64,000 nucleotides of DNA from Novosphingobium jiangmenense (GTDB taxonomy: Bacteria > Pseudomonadota > Alphaproteobacteria > Sphingomonadales > Sphingomonadaceae). The position numbers were made by a program, and so were the translations under genes. The notes beneath the pieces were generated by a model. It saw nothing but the letters and a program-made list of their open reading frames with translations. It searched no databases and was not told the DNA's origin. Position 1 is the stretch's first letter. Each line of letters starts with the position of its first letter. The stretch covers positions 98,838 to 162,837 of the forward strand of contig NZ_JADQDC010000010.1 in NCBI RefSeq assembly GCF_015694345.1, given 5' to 3'. Below are positions 35,101-42,908 of the stretch, in pieces.

Positions 35101-35780
35101 TAGCGCGCCGCATCCGCCGCCGTCGTCGCGGCCTCGCCCAGCATGTCGTAGCTGTAGCGGAAGCCCTTTGCCTCAAGCTCACGCGCCCGGCCGACCGCCT
35201 GCTCGATCGTCTCGCCGGTCACGAACTGCTCGCCCATCATGCGCATGGCCAGGTCCACGCCGCGCCGGATCACCGGCTCCCCGGCCCGCGCCACCAGCCG
35301 CGTCAGCGCCGCGCCCAGGCCCCGATCGTCGACGCTGCTCACCAGCTTGCCGGTCACCGCCAGCCCCCACGAAGCCGCGTTGACGAACAGCGAGCGTCCG
35401 CCGCCAAGGTGCGCGCTCCAGTCGCCATCGGCGATCTTGTCACGGATCAGCGCATCGCGCGTCGCGGTGTCGGGAATGCGCAGCAGCGCTTCGGCCAGAC
35501 ACATCAGCGCCACGCCCTCCTCGCTGGAGAGTGAATATTCCTGCACCAGTCCTTCCACGCCCGTGCCGCGATGCTCTTGGCGCAGCGCCGTCACCAACCG
35601 GCTTGCCGTCGCACGAATGTCCGCGCGCATGTCGCCGGGCAGCGTCGCCGCACGCAGCAAGGGCGCGAGCGCCTCGGCCTCGTCGATCCGCGCCGCAGCG
35701 GTAATCGCGCGGCGCAGCGGCGTGGCAGGGCGGACAGGCGGGGCGAACGAGGCGAATGGCGTGCTCATGCGCATTGACAT
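32181..35780 (-). CDS. putA: Bifunctional proline dehydrogenase / delta-1-pyrroline-5-carboxylate dehydrogenase
   Basis: About 1199 aa. The FAD proline dehydrogenase barrel is at ~150-450 ([48 protein letters not shown]). The aldehyde dehydrogenase is at ~550-1000, with Glu in [11 protein letters not shown] and the catalytic Cys in [14 protein letters not shown]-terminal ALDH-like extension follows. No ribbon-helix-helix is present at the N-terminus, so it does not repress its own gene; the divergent Lrp protein probably does the regulation. ATGs at 35780, 35774 and 35768 are all possible starts. It converts proline to glutamate at the inner membrane. Confidence 0.95.
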   Translation of the reverse strand: MSMRMSTPFASFAPPVRPATPLRRAITAAARIDEAEALAPLLRAATLPGDMRADIRATASRLVTALRQEHRGTGVEGLVQEYSLSSEEGVALMCLAEALLRIPDTATRDALIRDKIADGDWSAHLGGGRSLFVNAASWGLAVTGKLVSSVDDRGLGAALTRLVARAGEPVIRRGVDLAMRMMGEQFVTGETIEQAVGRARELEAKGFRYSYDMLGEAATTAADAARYYADYEKAIHVIGAASAGRGIIEGPGISIKLSALHPRYSRAQADRVMDELLPRVKALAKLCMTYDIGLNIDAEEADRLELSLDLLESLATDPELAGWQGLGFVIQAYGKRCPMVIDWIVDLARRAGRRMMVRLVKGAYWDAEIKRAQVEGLEDFPVYTRKVHTDVAYIACARKLLAAPDAVFPQFATHNAQTLATIYHLAGPDYRSEDYEFQCLHGMGEPLYRQVVGADKLDRPCRIYAPVGTHETLLAYLVRRLLENGANSSFVNRIGDAAVPVAELVADPVEVVRAMPQPGARHDGIALPCDLYADRRNSGGLDLASEAVLEGLTRELQASAAVDWSAGEGERRVVLSPADHRDVVGHVAEVSAEEAVAAVARAAASRWADEPVASRAARLERAASAMQARMPMLLGLIMREAGKSLPNAIAEVREAIDFLRYYAAQARSTFGAAQVPLGPVVCISPWNFPLAIFTGQVAAALVAGNAVLAKPAEETPLIAAEAVRLLHEAGVPEDALQLVCGDGAIGAALVAAEQTAGVMFTGSTEVARLIQRQLAGRLTADGRPIPLIAETGGQNAMVVDSSALAEQVVADVIASAFDSAGQRCSALRVLCMQEEVADRTLAMLKGALQELRIGRTDALNVDVGPVITAEAQGNIARHIEAMRARGHKVSQVALPEDCAHGTFVAPTVIEIDSMADLGREVFGPVLHVLRFRREGLNRLIDDINASGYGLTFGLHTRLDETVANVTARVRVGNIYINRNVIGAIVGVQPFGGRGLSGTGPKAGGPLYLGRLVRRAPVFAARGGRVSVAVHDFADWLDAQGKAELARKARRYADASALGAELELAGPVGERNLYALHPRGVVVLHAVSEDGLLEQMAAVLATGNRGVVRGMSLPSGLPESVARRFAGDAQGASVALVEGGAERVRAVLAEVAALDGPIVTVHAADPGVPLAWNCDWLLEEVSTSINTTAAGGNASLMMIG

Positions 35781-35864
35781 ACCACGAGGCCACGCGGCAA
35801 TCTGACCGAACAGGCTCCACAGATAGGACCATTTGCCTTTTAATCCGGCCTTGGAAGGACGATA

Positions 35865-36329
35865 ATGCACAGAACAGGCCTGACATCGGTCGATCTGGAC
35901 GACTATGACCGCAAGATCCTCAAGGCCCTCCAGGCCGACGGCCGCATCCCCGTCACCGCGCTTGCCGAGAAGGTCGGCCTCTCCAAGACCCCCTGCCAGG
36001 TCCGCCTCAAGCGTCTGGTCGAAGGCGGCGTGATCCGCGGCTTCGCGGCCCAGGTCGATTACGCCCGCCTCGGCATGGACCACGTGGCCTTCGCCGAAGT
36101 GAAACTGTCCGACACCCGCGACAAGGCCCTCGCCGAATTCAACGCCGGCGTCCTGCGCATCCCCGAAATCGAGGAATGCCACATGATCGCCAGCAGCTTC
36201 GACTACCTGCTGAAAGTGCGCACACCAGACATCCGCCGCTATCGCACGGTGCTGGGAGAGAAGATCTCCGCCCTGCCGCACGTGGCGAGCACATCGACCT
36301 TCGTGGCGATGGAGACGGTCAAGGAGTAG
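35865..36329 (+). CDS. Lrp/AsnC-family regulator, probably of putA
   Basis: 154 aa. The N-terminal helix-turn-helix is DDYDRKILKALQADGRIPVTALAEKVGLSKTP (split here only by eye, recognition helix near LSKTPCQVRLK). The C-terminal RAM/ACT domain contains EIEECHMIASSFDYLLKV, the effector-binding and octamer surface. It is divergent from putA across 84 bp, the classic PutR layout: in relatives it activates proline catabolism when proline is present. Confidence 0.9.
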   Translation: MHRTGLTSVDLDDYDRKILKALQADGRIPVTALAEKVGLSKTPCQVRLKRLVEGGVIRGFAAQVDYARLGMDHVAFAEVKLSDTRDKALAEFNAGVLRIPEIEECHMIASSFDYLLKVRTPDIRRYRTVLGEKISALPHVASTSTFVAMETVKE

Positions 36330-36452
36330 AGCGGGGTGGAGAAGGAGAGAAAGCAAGAGAGTGAAAGGCCTGCGGCGTAGCCGCTCCCAAACCTCATCTT
36401 CTTCTCTGGGCTCTCTGCTCTCTCTGCGCCTCTGCGCGAAACCCCTTCCCCC

Positions 36453-36556
36453 CTCGTCATTCCCGCGCTGGCGGGAATCCAGCGACAAGCAACACCGTCG
36501 CCCCGCGACGTCAAACCTTGTGCCATCTGGATTCCCGCCTGCGCGGGAATGACGAG
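36453..36556. repeat. REPIN: two inverted 30-nt REP sequences
   Basis: Two nearly identical copies in opposite orientation, at 36453-36482 and 36527-36556. Each has the core ATTCCCGC and GCGGGAAT. They flank 44 nt. This common REP family is mobilised in trans by RAYT transposases in other genomes. Confidence 0.75.
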
Positions 36557-36573
36557 AGGGGTGGGCAAGCACC

Positions 36574-36601
36574 TTGACAAAACAAACCATATAGGTTATA
36601 T
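36574..36601 (+). promoter_or_regulatory. Near-consensus sigma-70 promoter without a downstream gene
   Basis: TTGACA at 36574 and TTATAT at 36596 with a 16-nt A/T-rich spacer, unusually good for this G/C-rich genome. The expected transcript start is near 36608. No ORF follows. Confidence 0.55.
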
Positions 36602-36607
36602 GCCCCG

Positions 36608-36900
36608 CCACAGGTCAGGAGAGGGCACAAGGCCAACCCGCTCCTCTCCCTTCGGAAGCTGAAGCTGTGTGCTGATGCTTCCGGCGCGATCGGTGCGGCA
36701 GGTACTCGCGGGTTCAATGCGGGGCGTTAAGCCCAAGACCCACCGGGCAATCCCTGCCGTTACCCAAGGACAGACAGGACACCCCAGGGCTGATAGCACG
36801 GCGCCGAACCCTGAGCGACGCTGCGGATGCGGAACCCGCCATGACTTGCGTGACGAAGTCTGCGCAAACGACAGGTTCTTTTCACGCAGCCGCTTGCCAG
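36608..36900 (+). ncRNA. Candidate structured non-coding RNA
   Basis: Downstream of a strong promoter, perfect stems follow one another: GGAGAGG/CCTCTCC (36618/36643), CGGAAGC/GCTTCCG (36653/36677), CGGCAGG/CCTGCCG (36696/36753) and GCGGGTTC/GAACCCGC (36708/36832). The last two interleave, which would make a pseudoknot or alternative folds. The region has no coding character. I could not match it to RNase P, SRP RNA or tmRNA; a 6S-like RNA on either strand remains possible. The 3' end is a guess. Confidence 0.3.
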
Positions 36901-37132
36901 AAGCCAAAGCAGCCCCGCGAGCCGCTGCCACAGCTTCGTCCTGTCACATATGTCCGCCCTCAGGCTGAGCCGACCAGGGGCCCGGAACCGCCCCCCGGCC
37001 ATTCGCAACCGGTCCCGCGCCCTCCCCGCGCGTGCCGCAACGGCACCCGCACCGGTCGCGCGATCTGTGCTTATCCCTCCGGCGTTACCGTCCGCACTCG
37101 CCAGCGGATGAGGCTTCATATCACGTATCCCG

Positions 37133-37230
37133 CTCATCCTGAGCTTGTCGAAGGATGCCCACCCCCAACCCCTCCCGCCTGCGGGAGGGGAGACAAGCGC
37201 AGCGTCTTGCCCTCCCGCAGGCGGGAGGGC
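37133..37230. repeat. Cluster of G/C palindromes and a TCATCCTGAGC-type repeat
   Basis: A 25-nt palindrome-like repeat (CATCCT...AGGATG) is followed by two palindromes of the form CCCTCCCGC/GCGGGAGGG at ~37171-37190 and 37210-37230, in opposite central orientation. These are typical dispersed elements. Confidence 0.6.
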
Positions 37231-37300
37231 CGCGAGACTTACTGAACGCAGTGAAGTTAGTCGCAGCGGGGTGGGCAAGCAGCGCCGCGCCAGACATATC

Positions 37301-37429
37301 TCACGCAAAGCCGCAAAGACGCAAAGATGTCACGTCCGCCGCAGGCGTCCGACATCCCCGACACGCCCCGATGCACAAGCACCGTAACCCCAAAGTGCAA
37401 CATCTTCGCGCCTTTGCGGCTTTGCGTGA
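37301..37429. repeat. Inverted repeat pair with CGCAAAG motif
   Basis: A 29-nt sequence starting TCACGCAAAGCCGCAAAG at 37301 recurs in reverse complement at 37401-37429 with few differences. The copies flank 71 nt. Confidence 0.6.
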
Positions 37430-37474
37430 CTATCATAAAGAACGACGCGGCCGACGCAGCGCGAAATCGGAAAG

Positions 37475-38761
37475 CTACTCCGCCGCCGCCAAGGCCTGCG
37501 CCAGGTCCGCCACAATGTCATCGCGATGCTCGATCCCGATCGACAGCCGCACCGTCGAATCGCGCACGCCGAACTTGTCGCGCAAGTCCGCCGGCACACC
37601 CGAATGCGTGGTTGTCGCAGGATGGCTCGCCAATGACTCCGTACCGCCAAGGCTCACCGCCAGCTTGAAGATCTGCAGCGCATTGAGAAAGCGGAACGCC
37701 GCCGGTTGCCCGCCGCAAATGTCGAACGAGAACGTGGATCCCGCCCCGCCGCACTGCCGCGCGAACACCTCAGCCTCCGCCGAACCACTTTCCGCAAACA
37801 GTGGCGAGGCCACGCTCTCCACCGCCGCATGGCCTTTGAGGAACTCCGCCGCCGCCACCGCATTGGCATTGGCCCGCTCCATCCGCAGCCCCAGCGTTTC
37901 CAATGAACGCCCCAGCATCCAGCAGCTGTGCGCATCAAGCTGCGTGCCGATCGCGCTGCGCAGCAACCGCACCTCGCGCATCAGCTTCGCCGACCCCAGC
38001 GCCGCGCCTGCCACCAGATCGGAATGCCCGCCGACGTACTTGGTCAGCGAATAGACCGAGATGTCCGCCCCGTGCTGCAGCGGCTGCTGGTACACCGGCC
38101 CGAGCAGCGTGTTGTCGCACACCAGCAGCGGTCGCTTCCCTTGCCGCTCTCCAATGGCCGCACACACCCGCGCCACCATCGCGATATCGACCAGCGCGTT
38201 GGTCGGATTGGCCGGCGTCTCGATCATCACCAGCCCCACGCTCCCGCGCGCCAGTGCCCGCTCCGCCGCATCCATGACCGCGCTTTCGCTCAGCCCATCG
38301 GAAAAGCCTTCCGCCCCGATGCCGAGATTGGCGAAGGTTTTCGCCAGCAGCGTCTCGGTCCCGCCGTAGAGCGGCTGCGAATGCAGGATCACCTCGCCCG
38401 GCTTCACGAAGGCCAGCAGCGTCGTGGTGATCGCCGCCATGCCGGAAGAGAACACCACGCCTGCCTCCGCCCCTTCGTAGACCGCCAGCCGGTCCTCCAC
38501 GATCTCGCTGTTGGGGTGGTTGAAGCGCGAATAGACGAGGCCCCGCCCCTGCCCCGGCGGCGGCTCCTTGCGCCCTGCCACGTAGTCGAAGAAGTCGCGC
38601 CCCTCCTCCGCTGTCGGGAACACGAAGGTCGAGGTCAGGAACACCGGCGGCTTCACCGCGCCTTCGGACAGGTGCGGATCGTAACCATAGTTGAGCATCA
38701 GCGTCTCGGGATGCAGTGCATGGTTGCCGATCGCGGTCTTGCTCTCGCGCGGTGCGTTCAT
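37475..38761 (-). CDS. Cystathionine gamma-synthase / sulfhydrylase-family PLP enzyme
   Basis: 428 aa. The PLP-binding Lys is in [13 protein letters not shown], and [26 protein letters not shown] is the family's substrate and cofactor region. The family covers cystathionine synthases and lyases, O-acyl-homoserine sulfhydrylases and methionine gamma-lyase; sequence alone does not choose between them. The ATG at 38761 has a strong GGAGGAGG site. It is divergent from trmL over 105 bp, in which I see no SAM riboswitch. Confidence 0.88.
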   Translation of the reverse strand: MNAPRESKTAIGNHALHPETLMLNYGYDPHLSEGAVKPPVFLTSTFVFPTAEEGRDFFDYVAGRKEPPPGQGRGLVYSRFNHPNSEIVEDRLAVYEGAEAGVVFSSGMAAITTTLLAFVKPGEVILHSQPLYGGTETLLAKTFANLGIGAEGFSDGLSESAVMDAAERALARGSVGLVMIETPANPTNALVDIAMVARVCAAIGERQGKRPLLVCDNTLLGPVYQQPLQHGADISVYSLTKYVGGHSDLVAGAALGSAKLMREVRLLRSAIGTQLDAHSCWMLGRSLETLGLRMERANANAVAAAEFLKGHAAVESVASPLFAESGSAEAEVFARQCGGAGSTFSFDICGGQPAAFRFLNALQIFKLAVSLGGTESLASHPATTTHSGVPADLRDKFGVRDSTVRLSIGIEHRDDIVADLAQALAAAE

Positions 38762-38866
38762 CGTATCCTCCTCCGGTCCATGTCGATCTTGCGCGATACA
38801 ACGCGCGAGCGTTCGACCGGTTGCATGGGCCTTGCCTTTGCCGCGCACCGTCGCCAATCAGCCGCG

Positions 38867-39316
38867 ATGCGCATCGCCCTGTTCGAACCCGAGATTGCCG
38901 GAAACGTCGGAAACGTCATGCGGACCGCCGCGTGCATGGGCGCCGATGTCCACCTGATCGAGCCGCTCGGCTTCACATGGGACGACCGGCGCGTGCGCCG
39001 CGCGGCGATGGACTACATCGACCACGTCCAGGTCACCCGCCACGCCAGCTTCGCCGCCTTCCGGGCAAGCGTCGGTCCCGGCAGACTGGTGCTGTTCACC
39101 ACCAAGAGCAGCGCCTCGATCTACGATTTCGCCTTCGAACCCACAGACATCCTGCTGTTCGGCAAGGAAAGCGCAGGCGTGCCCGCAGAGGTGGCCGACC
39201 TCGCCGACGCGCGCGTGCGCATCCCGATGCGCGCGCAAGTCCGCTCGATGAACCTCGCCGCCTCGGCCGCCATCGCGCTGTCCGAGGCCCTGCGCCAGAC
39301 CGGCCAATTGCCCTAG
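38867..39316 (+). CDS. trmL: tRNA (cytidine(34)-2'-O)-methyltransferase
   Basis: 149 aa, the minimal SPOUT-class length. Motifs: FEPEIAGNVGNVMRTAACMG (N-terminal), LLFGKESAGVP (motif 2) and MRAQVRSMNLAASAAI (motif 3), the trefoil-knot SAM site. It methylates the wobble base of leucine tRNAs. Its stop codon shares the CTAG with the convergent DUF1905 gene. Confidence 0.92.
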   Translation: MRIALFEPEIAGNVGNVMRTAACMGADVHLIEPLGFTWDDRRVRRAAMDYIDHVQVTRHASFAAFRASVGPGRLVLFTTKSSASIYDFAFEPTDILLFGKESAGVPAEVADLADARVRIPMRAQVRSMNLAASAAIALSEALRQTGQLP

Positions 39317-39639
39317 AAGCGCAAGCCCAGTTCGAACGCCTCGCCCTCGGCCAGTCCCTCGGCCTTGCGCACCGCGGCCTTGACCGGCACCATCCACCCT
39401 TGCGCCTTTGATGGAAACGCCGAGGTCCGCCACTCCGTCTCGCCGACGCGCGCGACGACCTTGACCGAGCCCCAGCCCGACCGTCGCCCGCTCTCCAGCC
39501 GCTGCATCAGCGCCGTCGCCGAAAGCGCCTCGCCCACCGCGCCGTCGATGCTCGCGAAGAACCAGTCGCCGCCATTCGCTCCGCCCGCCCAGCGCCACAG
39601 CGTCACGGTCAAGCAGTAGTAGTCCTCGCTGCCGCTCAC
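39313..39639 (-). CDS. DUF1905 domain-containing protein
   Basis: 108 aa beta-rich protein. LWRWAGGANGGDWFFASI and GWGSVKVVARVGETEWRTSAFPSK match the DUF1905 barrel pattern; the role is unknown. GTG start overlapping the stop of the upstream cyclophilin gene by 4 nt, so the two are coupled. Confidence 0.75.
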   Translation of the reverse strand: MSGSEDYYCLTVTLWRWAGGANGGDWFFASIDGAVGEALSATALMQRLESGRRSGWGSVKVVARVGETEWRTSAFPSKAQGWMVPVKAAVRKAEGLAEGEAFELGLRF

Positions 39640-40631
39640 TTGCGCCGCCGCACCGGCACCTTGAGATTGCAGATGTCCACCCCGCCTGCCGGCTGCACGT
39701 AGAACGGCTCACGATGATTGGCGCTCGCCTCGGCATAGCTGCGGAACGAGGCGCTTTCGGTCGACAGGAACTCGTAAACCGGCAGGTCCGCCACCTCGCT
39801 CGCCGGACGGACCGAAACGATCGGCGTCCGCTCGGCCGGATCGGCATAGACGCCCATCGGCGCGGGACCTCGCGGCAGCGAGGACATGAACGCCATCCCC
39901 TCGATCACCCGGCCAATCACGGCAAGGTTGCGATCCAGCTGGCGCGGCGCATGCCCGATCGCCACGTAGAGCTCGGCCCCGGTGCCGGTATCGGGCGGCA
40001 TGTCGCGCGCAACGCCGATGCTGCCATAGCAATGCACCGGCCACGCGCTCGGCCCCGCTTGCGAGGCAGCCACCGGCCAGCCGCGATAGAAGAAGGTCTC
40101 GTCGGCATAAGGGTCGGAATCCTTGACCTTCGCCCCCTTGCGCGCCAGCGCATGCCATGCGCCGTGCGTGCCCTCGATCGTGGCCAGCCAGGTGTCGAGC
40201 TCTTCGTGCGTGGCGCTGCGCTCAGGCCCTTCGGGACGCACGACATAGCGTTCCTGCGGAACCTTCTCGATGCCTGCCGGCAAAGGCTTGGCCTTCGCCG
40301 CATCCTCGCCATCGGCATCGCCCCACTGCGAAACCCAGTTGTCCTGCACGCGGTAGACGGTCAATCCGTCCCACCAGTGCGCGCCCGCCAGCGTGCGCAC
40401 GTTCGCCACCCAGCCTTGCGAGAACGGCTCAGGCATCAACTGGATCACCACGCGCCGGGGCTTGCCACCGGCATCGGGCGCAAGGTCCATGACCAGCAGG
40501 TCATCAGGCGAAATCGCCTGCCAGTCGGTCGCCGGGGAAGCCGCCACGACCTCCCCCGGAGACAGCGCGACGGCAGGCTTGGAAGCGGCGGGCGAAGCGG
40601 CAGCGGCGGCCAATGCAAGAAGAAGCGACAT
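39636..40631 (-). CDS. Cyclophilin-type peptidyl-prolyl isomerase-like protein, secreted
   Basis: 331 aa with a signal peptide (1-17). The cyclophilin fold is stretched by insertions: VVIQLMPEPFSQGWVANVRTLAGAHWWDGLTVYRVQDNWVSQWGD is the N-terminal half, and GTGAELYVAIGHAPRQLDRNLAVIGRVIEGM the C-terminal half. Residues needed for full isomerase activity are only partly conserved. It probably acts in the periplasm. The ATG at 40631 starts right at the signal peptide. Confidence 0.78.
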   Translation of the reverse strand: MSLLLALAAAAASPAASKPAVALSPGEVVAASPATDWQAISPDDLLVMDLAPDAGGKPRRVVIQLMPEPFSQGWVANVRTLAGAHWWDGLTVYRVQDNWVSQWGDADGEDAAKAKPLPAGIEKVPQERYVVRPEGPERSATHEELDTWLATIEGTHGAWHALARKGAKVKDSDPYADETFFYRGWPVAASQAGPSAWPVHCYGSIGVARDMPPDTGTGAELYVAIGHAPRQLDRNLAVIGRVIEGMAFMSSLPRGPAPMGVYADPAERTPIVSVRPASEVADLPVYEFLSTESASFRSYAEASANHREPFYVQPAGGVDICNLKVPVRRRK

Positions 40632-40760
40632 AACTTCATCATTGCAGGAAGCCACGCCTTGCGAAAGCGATCTTGTGCGGCTAGGGGGCGCCTTCCAGAG
40701 CGATTTGGTTGATCGCCTGATTCACGTTTCCTGCTTCGCAAGAAACGATCAGGCTTATGC

Positions 40761-40851
40761 GGAGCGGTGGCCGAGTGGTCGAAGGCGCTCGCCTGGAAAG
40801 TGAGTATACGTCAAAAGCGTATCGAGGGTTCGAATCCCTCCCGCTCCGCCA
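40761..40851 (+). tRNA. tRNA-Ser (GGA)
   Basis: 91 nt with CCA encoded. The acceptor stem is GGAGCGG/CCGCUCC with discriminator G, as in serine tRNAs. The anticodon loop CUGGAAA gives GGA, which reads UCC and UCU. The long variable arm (UACGUCAAAAGCGUA) confirms class II. Confidence 0.95.
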
Positions 40852-40996
40852 CCGACTGTCCAGCACGGTCCCGCACCATCGCGAAACCCCCGGAAATCCG
40901 CCGTTTATCAAACTTGGTGTCCACGACAGTTTCGCGCAGTTTCCTGCAATCCTGGCTCTGGTGTTCTGCTCCCGGCCGCTAGCGCCAGGATACTGG

Positions 40997-42835
40997 CTAG
41001 AATTCCGACCAGTCGTCCGCCAGGGCCAGATTGCCGCTCACCGATTGACGTAAGACCGGCAGCTCCTCTGTCCGGATCCCGGGTGACCTCGGCGCCAGCA
41101 GGTCGGAGGAGGCAGGCGTTGGCAACCGTTGGTTCTTCGGACCGATCCGGAAACTGGAGAAGGCGTTGGAAAGCTGGCCTGCTTCCTGCGTCAGGTTCTT
41201 CGTGGCGGCGTTGGTCTCTTCGACCATGGCCGCGTTCTGCTGGGTCATCTGGTCCATCGCACTGATGGCGCCGTTGATCTTTCGCAGGGCAATGCTTTGC
41301 TCGCCCGCCGTTTCGGCAATGGTAGAGATCGACGAGGTGACTGCGCCGACGCGGCTAATGATCGTCTCCAGCGCCGAACCGGTCTCGTTGACCAGCGACA
41401 CGCCGGACCGGACATGGCTGGTTACGGCTTCGACGCGCTGCTTGATGGCGTTGGCAGCTTCCGTGGCGCGCAGGGCCAATGCGCGGACTTCGGAGGCGAC
41501 CACGGCGAAACCCTTGCCCGCCTCACCTGCCCGCGCCGCCTCCACGCCGGCGTTGAGCGCAAGGAGGTTGGTCTGGAAGGCGATGCCGTCGATCATGGTC
41601 GTGATCTCCGAAATCTCGGTGCTGGCACGTTCGACATTGTCCATGGCTTCGATTGCCCTGCTGACGACCTTGCCCCCGTTCTCGGCCTCGCCGCGCGCAT
41701 CGATCATCGACCCGCTGACCTCTGCGGCAATCTTGGCATAGTCCTCGATCTGGGTGGTCAGGTGCTCCATCGCGCTGGAGGAAGCCTGCAGGCTGGCCGC
41801 CTGCTGCTCGCTGCGAGCGGCCAGGTCAGTGGTGGCTTGCTGAATTTCCGAAGACGTGAGGTTGATCGCAACGATGCTGTCCTGCACCAGCCCCATTGCC
41901 TGGCACAGCCGTTCCATCGCTTCGTTGAAGTCGTCCGCCACGCTCTGGAATGCGGGCGGGACCCCGGTGATGCGCACCGAAAGGTCGGCGTGGGCAACGG
42001 CCGAAAGACGCTCGCCGATTTGCGCCATGGCACGTTCGCGATCGGCGACAGCGTTCGCGCGGTCAACAGCGGCATCGCGGAAGACAAGAACGGCCCGTGC
42101 CATGTCGCCAAGCTCGTCGGCACGGCTGGTGCCGGGAATCGGCGCGTCGTTCTGGCCGTCTGCCAGTGCAGTCATCGTTCTGGTCAGTTCCGAAATTGGC
42201 ACCGCAATCGAGTGCGCAAGCCGTCGCGACAGCACCAGGGCCAGGCCGATCAGGGTGGCGCCACCAATGGCCAGCGCGATCCAGGCAAAGAGGATCGCAC
42301 TCTCCTGGCGCGCGGTCTCTTCGGCGATCTCGGCGGACGTGGCGTCCTTTATCGCGCGCAGCGGCAGCACGGCGTCGCTGACCAGAACGGCCTTGCCTGC
42401 CGCACGGACCGCTTCCTGCGCCGCATCGCGCTGGCCACTCTTGACCACGTCAATGTACTTGTCGCCCCAGTTCTCGCGCCATTTCAGCGTCTCGGTGCGC
42501 GAACGGCGCACCAGATCTTGCAGCGCAGGGTCGGCAAGACGGGCTTCGAGAGCGGCCGAGGTCTTGTCGTAATCGTCGCGGCCCTCGTAATAGGATTTGA
42601 GATAGCTTTCGTCTGCTGTCACCAGAAAGCCGCGCAACTGGCTGTTCTGCCGCAGCAAGGCGGTTTCCAGCGCCAGCGTATCCGCCAGTACTCCCTGGCT
42701 TTCCGTGTTTCGCGCCGAGACGCTCGATACCATCGCCAGGCTTGCACCGAAGACGACCATCATAAGGGCCGCCGTGACATTCAGGGCGACAAAAGACAGG
42801 CCGAGGCGGCGCGGGATGTTCATGCGGTCGAACAC
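40997..42835 (-). CDS. Methyl-accepting chemotaxis protein with CheR tether
   Basis: 612 aa. TM1 is at ~12-35 and TM2 at ~183-205, with a four-helix-bundle periplasmic sensor between. A HAMP domain ([21 protein letters not shown]) and a second HAMP-like helix pair follow. The signalling hairpin tip is [19 protein letters not shown]. The protein ends DDWSEF, a W-x-x-F tail like the pentapeptide that tethers CheR in enteric receptors. GTG start with AAGGA is preferred; ATG at 42823 is the alternative. It lies 73 nt behind a TonB receptor gene on the same strand. Confidence 0.92.
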   Translation of the reverse strand: MFDRMNIPRRLGLSFVALNVTAALMMVVFGASLAMVSSVSARNTESQGVLADTLALETALLRQNSQLRGFLVTADESYLKSYYEGRDDYDKTSAALEARLADPALQDLVRRSRTETLKWRENWGDKYIDVVKSGQRDAAQEAVRAAGKAVLVSDAVLPLRAIKDATSAEIAEETARQESAILFAWIALAIGGATLIGLALVLSRRLAHSIAVPISELTRTMTALADGQNDAPIPGTSRADELGDMARAVLVFRDAAVDRANAVADRERAMAQIGERLSAVAHADLSVRITGVPPAFQSVADDFNEAMERLCQAMGLVQDSIVAINLTSSEIQQATTDLAARSEQQAASLQASSSAMEHLTTQIEDYAKIAAEVSGSMIDARGEAENGGKVVSRAIEAMDNVERASTEISEITTMIDGIAFQTNLLALNAGVEAARAGEAGKGFAVVASEVRALALRATEAANAIKQRVEAVTSHVRSGVSLVNETGSALETIISRVGAVTSSISTIAETAGEQSIALRKINGAISAMDQMTQQNAAMVEETNAATKNLTQEAGQLSNAFSSFRIGPKNQRLPTPASSDLLAPRSPGIRTEELPVLRQSVSGNLALADDWSEF

Positions 42836-42872
42836 TTTGGTATCCTTGGCAAACGTCGACTATGACGGGGGT

Positions 42873-42902
42873 GGCGGCCCGCCCGATCAAGGGCAGGCCG
42901 CC
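42873..42902 (-). terminator. G/C hairpin between the TonB receptor and the chemoreceptor
   Basis: GGCGGCC/GGCCGCC with an inner CCC/GGG pairing forms a 10-bp interrupted stem. No T tract follows, so it may reduce rather than stop transcription into the chemoreceptor gene. Confidence 0.45.
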
Positions 42903-42908
42903 GGGGGT

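Larger units (their letters stand above)
36330..37474. other. 1.1-kb repeat-rich intergenic region without a protein gene
   Basis: Open frames here read as translated repeats or have no protein character. It holds a paired REP element, a near-consensus promoter with a candidate RNA behind it, a cluster of G/C palindromes, and an inverted pair of CGCAAAG-type repeats. Each is listed separately. Confidence 0.7.

Noticed and set aside
36864..36872. tmRNA tag start, because GCAAACGAC encodes Ala-Asn-Asp
   Set aside because: The fourth codon is Arg, no short hydrophobic tag with stop follows, and no tRNA-like T arm or acceptor pairing was found nearby.
36760..37308. 182-codon minus-strand ORF in the repeat-rich gap
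   Set aside because: It is largely translated repeat sequence, has no family match and no credible start.
38762..38866. SAM riboswitch before the cystathionine-synthase-family gene
   Set aside because: Only 105 bp are available and no conserved SAM-II/SAM-V-like core or pseudoknot pairing was visible.
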